A program made the position numbers and the translations under genes. From Croceicoccus naphthovorans (GTDB lineage Bacteria > Pseudomonadota > Alphaproteobacteria > Sphingomonadales > Sphingomonadaceae), in the NCBI RefSeq assembly GCF_001028705.1, contig NZ_CP011770.1:1181501-1245500 (forward strand): DNA of 64,000 nt, written 5' to 3'. A model generated the notes under the pieces. It saw only the letters and a program-made list of their open reading frames with translations. It searched no databases and was not told the DNA's origin. Below are positions 8,113-16,794 of the stretch, one piece after another. Each line of letters starts with the position of its first letter. Positions within the stretch are counted from its first letter, which is position 1.

Positions 8113-8706
8113 CTAAAGTGCGTCGATCGCTTCTTGCGCGTTGGCAATGGCCTGTTCGGGGCCGTACGCACCGACTCCGTGACCTCGAACGAAGGTCACG
8201 TCATCCACTCCGATAAAGCCAAAGAATGCTTCGATTAGACCTTCGTGGAATGTTAGTGGGGGCTGACCGGGCTGGTACCGACCGCCAGCAGAAGAGGCGA
8301 CGATTACTCTCCGTCCATCGACAAGACCCTCTGGTCCGTTCTCTGAGTAGCGGAAGGTGACCCGAGGGATCCCGAGACGATCAATCCAAGCCTTCAGGTT
8401 GGACGGTATGGTAAAGTTGTACATCGGCGCGCCGATCACGACGACATCAGCGGCCAGAAATTCATCAAGAACCTTGCGCTCCGCCTCGGCAGCAACCTTC
8501 ATATCGTCAGATTTGTCTTCGTCCGGAAAGCGGATTGCGCCGACGAGAACGGGATTGAGGTGCGCGAGCGGTTCGGTGCCAAGGTCGCGATATGTGACGG
8601 TGGCATCGGGATTATCCGCCTTTAGCTTTTCGATGATCTTTGCCGTGAGGGCGCGGGTGACGGATGCCGCGCCGGTGGTTGCGCTGTCGATGTGTAGAAT
8701 ATTCAC
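8113..8706 (-). CDS. azoR: FMN-dependent NADH:quinone oxidoreductase / azoreductase
   Basis: 197 residues of flavodoxin-like fold. It reduces quinones and azo compounds by two electrons using NADH and FMN. The family blocks are ILHIDSATTGAASVTRALT (FMN phosphate loop), GAPMYNFTIPSNLKAWID and VIVASSAGGRY. The start is GTG at 8706, with GGAG nine bases upstream (8716-8719); an open frame continues further but not in family sequence. It is divergent from an HxlR-family regulator with only 38 bases between the starts, a classic regulator-target pair responding to electrophiles or quinones. Confidence 0.92.
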   Translation of the reverse strand: MNILHIDSATTGAASVTRALTAKIIEKLKADNPDATVTYRDLGTEPLAHLNPVLVGAIRFPDEDKSDDMKVAAEAERKVLDEFLAADVVVIGAPMYNFTIPSNLKAWIDRLGIPRVTFRYSENGPEGLVDGRRVIVASSAGGRYQPGQPPLTFHEGLIEAFFGFIGVDDVTFVRGHGVGAYGPEQAIANAQEAIDAL

Positions 8707-8744
8707 GTTGGTAATCTCCGGTATAAAACGATAACTACCCGGAT

Positions 8745-9173
8745 ATGGAATTGACCCCCACACTTGCGCAAGAAGGCACACGAACGTCCGAAGGGCACAT
8801 CGGTGATACCGACCTGATCGAAGCATTCGGCGCGTGCGCCGCCGTAACCGACATGCTGTCGCGCGTGGGGGACAAGTGGTCGATGCAAGTGGTGATGAAG
8901 CTGGGCGAGCAACCCCGGCGCTTTAACGAGTTGCGCCGCGCGGTCGATGGCATCTCGCAACGGATGCTGACGCGTACTCTGCGCAACTTGGAGCGTGATG
9001 GGTTGATCAGCCGGACGGTTACGCCGACCGTACCACCGCGCGTTGACTATGCGTTGACGGGAATGGGGCACTCGCTTGCAGAGCCTGTACGGCGGCTCAG
9101 CCACTGGGTCTTGGAAAACCGTATGGAGATCGAAGCTGCTCGCGCCGAATACGATCGGCAGGACGCGGACTGA
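8745..9173 (+). CDS. HxlR family winged-helix transcriptional regulator
   Basis: 142 residues. The DUF24/HxlR domain occupies residues ~25-120, with GDKWSMQVVMKLGEQPRRFNEL, then the recognition region DGISQRMLTRTLRNLERDGL and the wing PRVDYALT. A cysteine (FGACAAV) sits just before the winged helix, as in the redox- or quinone-sensing members HypR, YodB and QorR. Transcribed away from azoR across a 38-base gap, it probably represses azoR and itself. It abuts the rlmN stop convergently. Confidence 0.9.
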   Translation: MELTPTLAQEGTRTSEGHIGDTDLIEAFGACAAVTDMLSRVGDKWSMQVVMKLGEQPRRFNELRRAVDGISQRMLTRTLRNLERDGLISRTVTPTVPPRVDYALTGMGHSLAEPVRRLSHWVLENRMEIEAARAEYDRQDAD

Positions 9174-10418
9174 TCAGTCCTCCAAAGCAGCCTGTTTCTC
9201 TGCCGCGATGCGGTCCAGTTCGGCACGGCTCTTCTTTTCCGCCGCCGTCTTAAGCTGGCCACAAGCCGCGTCTATGTCGCGCCCACGCGGGGTGCGGACG
9301 GGGGCACTGATCCCGGCTTCGAAGACGATGTTCGAGAATGCACGGATGCGTTCAGGCGTCGAACATTCATAGACCGCACCCGGCCACGGATTGAAGGGGA
9401 TAAGATTGACCTTGGCGGGCAGCTTGAACTTCTTGATCAGGCGGACCAGTTCGCGCGCATCGTCGTCACTATCGTTCTTGTCCTTCAGCATCACGTACTC
9501 GAAGGTGATGCGCCGGGCATTGGATGCGCCGGGATAGTCGGCACAGGCCTGTAGCAATTCCTCAATGCCGTACTTCTTGTTGATCGGCACGATTTCGTCG
9601 CGAATTTCCTTGGTGACGGCATGAAGCGAAACGGCAAGATTCACCCCGATCTCATCGCCGCACTTTTCCATCATCGGCACGACGCCGCTGGTGGAAAGGG
9701 TAATGCGTCGCTTCGACAAGGCAAGCCCATCACCATCCATTACGATCTTGAGCGCGTCGCGGACGTTGTCGAAGTTATAGAGCGGTTCGCCCATGCCCAT
9801 CATCACGATGTTGGTGAGCAGGCGCCCGTCGGAGGTGTAGTCGCCTTCGCTCTCTTCGACGTCCAGGCCGTCCATCCGGCCCTTTGGCCATTCGCCCAGC
9901 GCGTCGCGGGCAAGCATCACTTGTCCCACAATCTCACCCGGAGTCAGGTTGCGCACTAACCGCATCGTCCCGGTGTGGCAGAACCGACAATTGAGTGTAC
10001 AACCCACCTGACTCGACACGCAGAGCGTGCCGCGATCGGCGTCGGGAATGAACACCATTTCGAAATCGTGGTTGTCGGCGGTGCGCAGCAGCCACTTGCG
10101 CGTGCCGTCGGTCGAGTGCTGGGCCTCCACCACCTCGGGGCGAGCGATGACGAAACGTTCGGTCAACCACGGACGCATGGTTTTGGCGATGTCAGTCATC
10201 GCTTCAAAGTCGGACACGCCGCGGTGGTAAATCCAGTGCCACACCTGCTTGCCGCGCAGCTTCGCCTGACGTGCGTCGAGGCCTGCCTGCTCGAACAGGG
10301 CGGCGATCTGCTTCCTGGGGAGGCCGAGCAAGTCGATCCGTCCATCTTCACGCGGAGTAACTTCGCGGGGAACGGGGACGGGGTCGATATGGCCCGGAAC
10401 TGGCATATTCATCTGCAT
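9174..10418 (-). CDS. rlmN: Dual-specificity 23S rRNA (A2503-C2)/tRNA (A37-C2) methyltransferase
   Basis: About 414 residues. A radical-SAM enzyme that methylates C2 of A2503 in 23S rRNA and of A37 in some tRNAs. The 4Fe-4S motif CxxxCxxC is in [11 protein letters not shown]; other family blocks are [44 protein letters not shown] and [10 protein letters not shown]. The C-terminal catalytic cysteine is in [11 protein letters not shown]. Three in-frame Met codons (10418, 10412, 10406) could start it and none has a clear Shine-Dalgarno sequence. Confidence 0.95.
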   Translation of the reverse strand: MQMNMPVPGHIDPVPVPREVTPREDGRIDLLGLPRKQIAALFEQAGLDARQAKLRGKQVWHWIYHRGVSDFEAMTDIAKTMRPWLTERFVIARPEVVEAQHSTDGTRKWLLRTADNHDFEMVFIPDADRGTLCVSSQVGCTLNCRFCHTGTMRLVRNLTPGEIVGQVMLARDALGEWPKGRMDGLDVEESEGDYTSDGRLLTNIVMMGMGEPLYNFDNVRDALKIVMDGDGLALSKRRITLSTSGVVPMMEKCGDEIGVNLAVSLHAVTKEIRDEIVPINKKYGIEELLQACADYPGASNARRITFEYVMLKDKNDSDDDARELVRLIKKFKLPAKVNLIPFNPWPGAVYECSTPERIRAFSNIVFEAGISAPVRTPRGRDIDAACGQLKTAAEKKSRAELDRIAAEKQAALED

Positions 10419-10527
10419 GACGCGCCATATAGAGCGTGCGTGCGCCCGCGCAAAGGGTGCCGCCGATCCGGTTTCAAGACACACTCAGATCGGAAAACGC
10501 ATTGGGTGGAATCTCACCGCAAATCGC

Positions 10528-10551
10528 GCACATTTCGACGGTGAAATGTGC
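10528..10551. repeat. Perfect 9-bp inverted repeat upstream of the outer-membrane barrel gene
   Basis: GCACATTTC (10528-10536) and GAAATGTGC (10543-10551) with a six-base spacer, centred about 125 bases upstream of ATG 10665 in the 246-base rlmN/barrel gap. No T-run follows. It could be a regulator operator or a 5' leader hairpin. Confidence 0.5.
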
Positions 10552-10664
10552 CGAAATCTCGGCGAGTTACCCTGTTGTCTGGCGTTAAGGAAACAAGCAA
10601 ATCGGCTTCTTCGTTTCACTGGTCCACCCCGCAAATGGGGATGAGGGAAACGATTGGAGTTACC

Positions 10665-11336
10665 ATGAAAAAGACTATCGCAATTCTCGCCGCCGGTACC
10701 GCGTTCGGTGTCGTAGCGATGCCCGCCGCTGCCCAGAACATGGGGTCCAGCGACTTCACCGGCCCACGCGTCGAGGCCATCATCGGTTATGACGTTTCCA
10801 AGGCGGGCTCCACTTCCGACAATGACATCAACGATCAGGATGACGAGAGCATCGATGGCCTGATGTACGGTGTCGGTATCGGGTATGACGTCGATATGGG
10901 CGGCGTGGTTGTCGGTGTCGAAGGCGAATACACCGACTCGACCGCAAAGACCGAGTACAGCAATGGCGGCGATTTCGAAGGCTTCGGTCTTGGCCGCGTG
11001 GACGCAGGTCGTGATCTTTATGTCGGTGCCCGCGTCGGCGCCAAGGTTTCGCCCGACCTGCTAGCCTATGTAAAGGGCGGCTATACCAACGCCCGCTACA
11101 ACGTTCTGGCCACTGATGGTGAGAACGAGCTGGACGAGAACATCGACACCGACGGCTGGCGCCTTGGCGCGGGTCTTGAGTACGCGATGAGCGACAACAT
11201 GTTTACCAAGATCGAGTATCGCTATTCGAAGTACAGCGAAGCGGAAATCGACTTTCAGGATTTGCCTGACAGCGACCGTTTCGACATCGACACTGACCGT
11301 CATCAGGTCGTGGCATCGGTTGGCATGCGTTTCTAA
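10665..11336 (+). CDS. Outer-membrane beta-barrel protein (opacity/porin-like)
   Basis: 223 residues. A signal peptide (MKKTIAILAAGTAFG followed by a cleavage region MPAAAQ) is followed by alternating aromatic/polar strands typical of an 8-stranded barrel: VEAIIGYDVS, YGVGIGYDVD, VGVEGEYTD, LYVGARVGAKV, LLAYVKGGYTN, WRLGAGLEYAM, FTKIEYRYSKY. It ends VASVGMRF, the C-terminal Phe signature for BAM recognition. GGAG sits just before the ATG. A weak EcfG-like promoter (GGAAAC-N17-CGTT at 10589-10615) lies 50 bases upstream. A strong terminator follows. Confidence 0.88.
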   Translation: MKKTIAILAAGTAFGVVAMPAAAQNMGSSDFTGPRVEAIIGYDVSKAGSTSDNDINDQDDESIDGLMYGVGIGYDVDMGGVVVGVEGEYTDSTAKTEYSNGGDFEGFGLGRVDAGRDLYVGARVGAKVSPDLLAYVKGGYTNARYNVLATDGENELDENIDTDGWRLGAGLEYAMSDNMFTKIEYRYSKYSEAEIDFQDLPDSDRFDIDTDRHQVVASVGMRF

Positions 11337-11362
11337 GCGCGAGCAGAGCGAACGAGAAAATG

Positions 11363-11393
11363 CGCGGGGCCGGGCGACCGGCCCCGCGTTTTT
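11363..11393 (+). terminator. Rho-independent terminator
   Basis: An 11-bp stem CGCGGGGCCGG (11363-11373) with its complement (11378-11388), GCGA loop, followed by TTTTT. It ends the outer-membrane barrel transcript. Confidence 0.92.
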
Positions 11394-11399
11394 CGTATG

Positions 11400-11870
11400 T
11401 CAGCGACAGGCAACGATGGCGGCGTCGATTGCCGTGGGCGCACCTTCTAGCCGGTAGGAATCGCGGAAATAGTGACCATTCAGGTCGCGCGCGCCAACGG
11501 TCATCGTATCGCGGCTACGGATTGCCGCCACGACTTCGCGGTCGGAACTTGTCCTGTCGCCGCCGCTCCACGCCGTGTCCCCGCCGCCGGTCAGCCGGAA
11601 GCGGCGATTGCCCACATCGAGGGTGATTACCGCGTCACGTGCCAGCGTGCGGGACAAGCGCAAGGTTAGGCGTTGATTGCCCGGCCCGGCGGAGATGCTG
11701 GCGAAAGGCTGGCGTTGACGGGCCAGTTGCGAGGGTTCGGCCAGGGCGATGGCGTAGCACTTCTGGCCTTCGCGGAAAGCGCCCCATCCTTCATGTGCGG
11801 CAATGGGTTCGGGCTGCGCGGCGGCGGGTGCGGATATCAATGCAAGTGAGGGGAGTAGCCACCTAATCAT
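11400..11870 (-). CDS. Secreted protein with invasion-associated-locus-B-like fold
   Basis: About 156 residues. The signal peptide is MIRWLLPSLALISAPAAA. The mature part shows the IalB-like pattern: a cysteine followed by AIALAEP near the start, a central beta-rich GGDTAWSGGD region, and a terminal VACR cysteine that could pair with the first. IalB-like proteins are periplasmic or surface-associated and of unclear biochemistry. The start ATG at 11870 overlaps the greB stop by eight bases, which implies translational coupling; a longer upstream start would lie wholly within greB. Confidence 0.7.
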   Translation of the reverse strand: MIRWLLPSLALISAPAAAQPEPIAAHEGWGAFREGQKCYAIALAEPSQLARQRQPFASISAGPGNQRLTLRLSRTLARDAVITLDVGNRRFRLTGGGDTAWSGGDRTSSDREVVAAIRSRDTMTVGARDLNGHYFRDSYRLEGAPTAIDAAIVACR

Positions 11871-12354
11871 AGGAGATATCCATGATTTCCCACTCTTTCT
11901 CACCGCTTGGCAATCTTACGGTGCGCAAGTCGCCAGCCGCAGCACCGCGTAGCGCGCGGGCGAGGGGAGAGCCCCATCCAATTCGGGATACGCTGGCATC
12001 GGCCTCGTCGTCACCGACAATAGTTACGGTGCGATGTTCGTCGTCCTCATCGGCAATTGTTACTTTAGCCCCGAAGAAGACGCGTCCCTTGTCCGGCTGG
12101 TCCGCCGGATCGACGACACGTGCTGATTTCATCCGACGCGACAGGTGCGCCAATTCGCGATCGATTTCGCGAAGCCGTTTGCGCCCGTAGATGTAATCGC
12201 CGTTCTCGCTCCGGTCGCCGTTTCCGGCGGCCCAGCTGACGATGTCGACGATCTTCGGACGCTCTTCGCCAAGCAGCACGTCGTAACGCGCACGCATCGC
12301 GGCATAGCCCGCTGGCGTAATCGGATTGCCTTTAACTTTCGCAACGTCGCTCAT
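11863..12354 (-). CDS. greB: GreA/GreB family transcription elongation factor
   Basis: 163 residues. It rescues backtracked RNA polymerase by stimulating cleavage of the 3' end of the transcript. The N-terminal coiled coil carries the acidic tip GDRSENGDYIYGRKRLREID, the residues inserted into the polymerase secondary channel. The C-terminal FKBP-like domain is GAKVTIADEDDEHRTVTIVGDDEAD and GSPLARALRG. The length and the ENGDYIYGRKR segment point to GreB rather than GreA. It is the first gene of a two-gene unit with the IalB-like gene. Confidence 0.93.
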   Translation of the reverse strand: MSDVAKVKGNPITPAGYAAMRARYDVLLGEERPKIVDIVSWAAGNGDRSENGDYIYGRKRLREIDRELAHLSRRMKSARVVDPADQPDKGRVFFGAKVTIADEDDEHRTVTIVGDDEADASVSRIGWGSPLARALRGAAAGDLRTVRLPSGEKEWEIMDISYD

Positions 12355-12418
12355 GCCAACGGTCTTAATCGGGTGGCGCAGCGAACGCCATTACTAGCCC
12401 CCAGTTAATGGCTCCGAC

Positions 12419-14473
12419 TCATTGGCCAGGTCGTTTCCCGAGGTAATAGCTCAGCGGATAGTCGCCGCTTTTGTTGCCCGCATCGGGGTAAAGAGCATCA
12501 TAATAAGCCGCATTTTCCAGCACGCGCGCGACATAGCGCCGCGTCTCGGTAAACGGAATCGCCTCTATCCAATCAACCCAGTCGACCGCACCGGTGCGCG
12601 GATCGCCATTCGCGCGCAGCCATTTGCCCACGTTGCCCGGCCCGGCGTTATAGGCCGCGACCGCCAGCGGATAGGATCCGCCAAACACGTCCATCATCCG
12701 CGCGAAATAGCCCGAGCCGAGGCGCATGTTGTACTGCGGGTCGCCAATCAGCGAGTCCCGGCTGTAGCTCATGTACATCTTGCCCGCCTGTTCCTGCGCG
12801 GTGCCCGGCATCAATTGCATGAGCCCGCGCGCACCGGCATGGCTGACTGCATCGGTGGCGAACTGGCTTTCCTGACGGCTGATCGCGTGAATCATCGACC
12901 AATTGCGATCGGTGCCGGTCGGAACGTCGATTCGCGGGAAAGCATAGGGTGCAAAGGCATATATCTGCGCGGTAGATGCTTCGCGTCCCGCGATAACGCC
13001 AAGGTCACGGCGACCCGTTTCGCGCGCCAACCCTGCAATCAACGCCCAATCTTCCGGCGAATCGGCCTGCTGGCCCAGTTCGCGGAAGAAATAGACCGCG
13101 GTGCGCCAATCACCCATGCGCCCAACTTCGCGAGCAGCTTGTACGAGTGGCTGCGCATTGAATGCTTGACGCGCCGCCATCGAAGGCGCGGGAAGAACGC
13201 CGGTCGGCACCTCTAGCGCGCGGCCCAGCTTTTCATGGGCGAGCTGGCCATAAAACTGGTCGGGATAGGCGGCCGCCGCCTCGTAATTGCGTTTTGCGAC
13301 CGACTGAAGGTTCGCCTTGTCAGCGGCAAGACCGGCGAAATAGAAACCCTTGGTGCGGGCAGGGGCCGTGCGTTGCGAGGCACCATATGCCTCGAACATC
13401 GCGGCGGCGCTGGCCGCGTCGCCACGCTTCAGCGCGGCTTCGCCAACCGGGTAGAACAGCTTTTCGAACTCGTCGCGAATGCCGCTCGACATTTGCGACA
13501 CGTCGTCTTTCGGTCCGAAAGCCTGCAGTGCGCGCTTGCCGATCCGCACCGCCGTGCCGACATCGCCGATGGCCAACGCATCGCTCGCCTGCATACGCAT
13601 CTCGGTTACGAAAGCGCGCTGGTCCGAAGGCAAGCTGGACAGGGCCGGAGCATTTGCGATCAATCCGCGCGCGGCCATGTTTTGACCGCTTGTGCGCAGC
13701 TGCCGGGCTCGATTGTAGAGATAGCCGGGGTCGCTATTGGCGTTGGCTGGAACCGTCAGCCCAATCGTCGCCGGGTCCTGCCCCTGCGCCGCCGAGAGCC
13801 GTGCCATCAGCAACGCGCGCGATGACCCACGAACTTGCGATATCTGACGCTGAGCAGCAGCAAGATCGGCCTGCCACAGCAGTTCGTCCATGCGCGCGAC
13901 GTGATCCGCCTCTGTAAAGCGGTTGCCGAACATCGACAGGATCGTCGCCTCTGCTGTGGGCGACATGGTTCCGCCGCGCCAAGCTTCGTGCGCGACGGTT
14001 GCCGCTTCGGGGCGACCGACTGCGCGCAGTGCCAAGGCATATTGCGCGCGGGCGGTGTTGCTGATCGGCGGGTACTTGTCGAAAAACGCCACCATGCGAG
14101 CCGGATCGACATAGGTATCGGCCATCGCCGCCTCTGCCTTGCCCTGCAGGTAATCTTGGCGAGGAAAGCCGGGATATTGGCTGATGAACCCGGCATATTC
14201 CTCGAAAGAACCGCTCCGCTGTTCAATCAGCTGATTCCAGCGAGTGACGGCATAGGTCATCGGCCCCGGACGCGCCGCCAGCGAACGCATCCGCGCTTTA
14301 TCCCAATCCGAAGGGTTCCATTCGATCTGGCCGAACGTCTGCGCCTGCGCATCACCTTCCTGCGCGGCGGCGGGCAGGGCGAAAACGCACCCCAACGCGG
14401 CAGTTGTGGCAAGACCGGCCTTCAAAAGGCCTGTGCGACGCATAATGAATCGACGTGTGACCATGCTGGACAT
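12419..14473 (-). CDS. slt: Soluble lytic murein transglycosylase (Slt70-like)
   Basis: About 684 residues. A signal peptide (MRRTGLLKAGLATTAALG to PAAAQ) leads into a long alpha-helical superhelix of TPR-like repeats (residues ~50-500), then the SLT domain. The catalytic glutamate is in MIHAISRQESQFATDAVSH, followed by GARGLMQLMPGTA and the AAYNAGPGNVGKW block. It cleaves the MurNAc-GlcNAc bond to form 1,6-anhydro-muropeptides in the periplasm. These are the substrates of AmpG, which is also encoded in this window. Start choice among Met codons at 14473, 14464 and 14443 is open. It is divergent from dapA. Confidence 0.92.
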   Translation of the reverse strand: MSSMVTRRFIMRRTGLLKAGLATTAALGCVFALPAAAQEGDAQAQTFGQIEWNPSDWDKARMRSLAARPGPMTYAVTRWNQLIEQRSGSFEEYAGFISQYPGFPRQDYLQGKAEAAMADTYVDPARMVAFFDKYPPISNTARAQYALALRAVGRPEAATVAHEAWRGGTMSPTAEATILSMFGNRFTEADHVARMDELLWQADLAAAQRQISQVRGSSRALLMARLSAAQGQDPATIGLTVPANANSDPGYLYNRARQLRTSGQNMAARGLIANAPALSSLPSDQRAFVTEMRMQASDALAIGDVGTAVRIGKRALQAFGPKDDVSQMSSGIRDEFEKLFYPVGEAALKRGDAASAAAMFEAYGASQRTAPARTKGFYFAGLAADKANLQSVAKRNYEAAAAYPDQFYGQLAHEKLGRALEVPTGVLPAPSMAARQAFNAQPLVQAAREVGRMGDWRTAVYFFRELGQQADSPEDWALIAGLARETGRRDLGVIAGREASTAQIYAFAPYAFPRIDVPTGTDRNWSMIHAISRQESQFATDAVSHAGARGLMQLMPGTAQEQAGKMYMSYSRDSLIGDPQYNMRLGSGYFARMMDVFGGSYPLAVAAYNAGPGNVGKWLRANGDPRTGAVDWVDWIEAIPFTETRRYVARVLENAAYYDALYPDAGNKSGDYPLSYYLGKRPGQ

Positions 14474-14584
14474 TATAGGGAAACCCTCCTTATCAGCCGG
14501 TGAACGTTAAGGCAGGCAGTGTGTTCCGTCTTAACCATAATCCAGTTACGAACAGCATATTCCATATTTACCGGAGCTTACCCG

Positions 14585-15475
14585 ATGTTTTCAGGGTCGA
14601 TACCAGCGCTTGTTACCCCGTTTCGCGATGGCACAGTCGATGAAGATGCGTTTCGCCGCCTGATCGACTGGCAGATCGAGAATGGGTCCAAAGCGCTCGT
14701 CCCCTGTGGAACGACGGGCGAGGCATCCACGCTGACCAATGCCGAGCATCATCGTGTAATCGAGATTTGTGTCGAACATACGGCAGGTCGCGTTCCGGTT
14801 ATCGCCGGGTGCGGTTCGAACGATACGGCAAATGCGCTGATGCACATGACGTTTTCCAAGCGTTATGGCGCAACCGCGGCACTGGTCGTCGCTCCCTATT
14901 ACAATAGGCCCAGCCAGGCCGGGCTGATCGCACATTTCTCGCATTTGGCCGAAAATTGCGATCTGCCGATCGTGCTTTACAACGTGCCAGGGCGGACGGT
15001 TACCGATATCGAGCCTGAAACGGTCTGCGAATTGGCGAAGCGCTTTCCGGATCGGATTGTCGGGATCAAGGACGCCAGCGGCGATTTGTCGCGCGTGGTC
15101 GATCATCGCATGGGCATCGGACCTGATTTTTGCCAGCTGTCAGGCGACGATGAGCTTTCGCTTCCGGCCAACGCGGCAGGCGCGATGGGCTGCATTTCGG
15201 TTACCGCAAATGTTGCGCCCAAACTGTGCGCGGAATTTCAGCAGGCTTGCGTCGACAACGATTTCGCGCGCGCGCGAGAGATTAACGATCGGCTTTATCC
15301 ACTCCATTACGCCATGTTCGAGGATGCCAGCCCCGCGCCGTGCAAGTATGCGCTTAGTCGCGTGCACGATTGGATGACCGACGAACTGCGTCTGCCGCTG
15401 GTCACCTGTTCGGATAAGGCAAAGGCCGCCGTCGATGCGGCGCTGGAACATGCCGGGTTGCTGGAACCGGCTTGA
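14585..15475 (+). CDS. dapA: 4-hydroxy-tetrahydrodipicolinate synthase
   Basis: 296 residues, a TIM barrel. It condenses pyruvate with aspartate semialdehyde, the first committed step of lysine and meso-diaminopimelate synthesis, supplying the cell wall. Hallmarks are PCGTTGEASTL, the Tyr of LYNVPGRT, and the Schiff-base lysine in GIKDASGD. ATG 14585 has GGAG eight bases upstream (14573-14576); an in-frame start further upstream is not in family sequence. It precedes smpB by 53 bases across a GC-rich hairpin. Confidence 0.96.
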   Translation: MFSGSIPALVTPFRDGTVDEDAFRRLIDWQIENGSKALVPCGTTGEASTLTNAEHHRVIEICVEHTAGRVPVIAGCGSNDTANALMHMTFSKRYGATAALVVAPYYNRPSQAGLIAHFSHLAENCDLPIVLYNVPGRTVTDIEPETVCELAKRFPDRIVGIKDASGDLSRVVDHRMGIGPDFCQLSGDDELSLPANAAGAMGCISVTANVAPKLCAEFQQACVDNDFARAREINDRLYPLHYAMFEDASPAPCKYALSRVHDWMTDELRLPLVTCSDKAKAAVDAALEHAGLLEPA

Positions 15476-15485
15476 ATTGAAAGGT

Positions 15486-15514
15486 GGGGGCTTTCGCATA
15501 GGCGAACCGCCCCC
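15486..15514 (+). terminator. Hairpin between dapA and smpB, possible attenuator
   Basis: Two-part stem: GGGGGC/GCCCCC outside and TTCGC/GCGAA inside, loop of four. There is no T-run, so it may only stabilise the dapA mRNA end or lower read-through into smpB. Confidence 0.4.
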
Positions 15515-15528
15515 TACATGCCTGCCCT

Positions 15529-16011
15529 ATGGCCAGACCGAAGCCCGCCACGTTTGAGAAAGTAAAGACCGTCGCCGAGAACCGGCGAGCGCGGTTCGAT
15601 TACTTTATCGAGGATACGTTCGAAGCAGGAATCGCGCTGACGGGCACCGAGGTAAAGTCGTTGCGGTCGGGTGAAGGATCTATTGCCGAATCCTATGCCG
15701 AGGTTCGCGATGGACAGGTCTGGCTGGTAAATGCCAACGTTCCCGAATTCAGCCACGGCAACCGCTTTAATCATGAGCCGAAGCGGCCGCGCAAGCTGCT
15801 GCTGCATCAGCGTGAGATCGAGAAGCTTTTCGGCGCGGTAGAGCGCAAGGGTATGACGCTTGTGCCCCTGTCGGTCTATTTCAACGGCAAGGGGCGAGCC
15901 AAGGTCGAGCTGGCGTTGGCCAAGGGCAAGCAGACCCACGATAAGCGCGCCACCATCAAGGACCGCGACTGGAAGCGGGACAAGGCGCGCCTGTTGCGCG
16001 AAAACGGCTGA
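15529..16011 (+). CDS. smpB: SsrA-binding protein SmpB
   Basis: 160 residues, normal size. It binds tmRNA and brings it to stalled ribosomes for trans-translation. Family blocks are [31 protein letters not shown], the [13 protein letters not shown] region and [19 protein letters not shown]. The basic tail [14 protein letters not shown] folds into the mRNA channel. No tmRNA gene is evident in this window. Confidence 0.97.
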   Translation: MARPKPATFEKVKTVAENRRARFDYFIEDTFEAGIALTGTEVKSLRSGEGSIAESYAEVRDGQVWLVNANVPEFSHGNRFNHEPKRPRKLLLHQREIEKLFGAVERKGMTLVPLSVYFNGKGRAKVELALAKGKQTHDKRATIKDRDWKRDKARLLRENG

Positions 16012-16197
16012 CGCCCCCGCCGGAACAATCGGACGATCCTGCGATCCGTTCGGGCGCATTATTTCCGGCAGAATGATGACAATTATGGTAAACGTCGTCA
16101 TGGAGCTGTGACGCCGTTCACCACCTGTGTAGAAACGCGGCGTATAAGGGGGCATGGCCGCTGGCTATCTGCGGTTATCGGAACGAAAAAGGGTATC

Positions 16198-16794
16198 ATG
16201 GCGCAGCGCCTTGCCGGCCGGATCATCGGTTGGACGCGATCGAAAATGCCAACGCGGGAACAGATGGAGCAGAACCGCTTCATCCGTCCCTATGCACACC
16301 GCGTTTTGCGGTCCGAACTTTGGCGATTTACCCGCAGGTCGGTTCCGCGCGGGGTCGCCTTGGGTATAGCGGCGGGGATCATCATTCCGCTGGGCCAGAT
16401 TTTTGTTGCCGCGCTTTTGGCTTTGCCTTTTCGGGCCAATGTTCCGGTTGCGGCCACGACAACTTTTATCACCAACCCCGCGACAATTCCCTTCGTCTGG
16501 TGGTTCGCGAACTGGCTGGGCAGCACATTGCTTCGCGTCGATGAGGTCACAATCATCGCCCCGGTCAGCACCGCGATGCAGCAGACCGAGTTCGACAAGT
16601 TTCTAGAATGGCTGACGGGCGAGACGCTCGTGACGGCGTTCGGTCTTGTCGCGCTGGCGTCGATCTGTAGCGCGCTCGGCTATCTGTTCTCGTCATGGGG
16701 CTGGCGTTGGTGGGTCGCGCGCAAGCGCAAGAAGATAATCCGGGCCCGCCGCGAACGGCTTGAACGCGCACGCCATGCAGAGGGCAGTGCCTGA
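16198..16794 (+). CDS. DUF2062 domain inner-membrane protein
   Basis: 198 residues. After a basic N-terminus (MAQRLAGRIIGWTRSKMP) comes the DUF2062 core: VALGIAAGIIIPLGQI, ANVPVAATTTFITNPATIPF, and a third hydrophobic segment near residue 160, followed by a highly basic tail. The function of DUF2062 is unknown. I chose ATG 16198, preceded by AAAGGG; the frame is open upstream to 16108. Its stop overlaps the cckA start by one base (TGATG), which implies translational coupling to the kinase. Confidence 0.85.
   Translation: MAQRLAGRIIGWTRSKMPTREQMEQNRFIRPYAHRVLRSELWRFTRRSVPRGVALGIAAGIIIPLGQIFVAALLALPFRANVPVAATTTFITNPATIPFVWWFANWLGSTLLRVDEVTIIAPVSTAMQQTEFDKFLEWLTGETLVTAFGLVALASICSALGYLFSSWGWRWWVARKRKKIIRARRERLERARHAEGSA

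Noticed and set aside
16012..16197. A small gene between smpB and the DUF2062 gene
   Set aside because: The frame from 16108 runs straight into the DUF2062 gene and its first part has no family character; treated as 5' UTR/promoter DNA.
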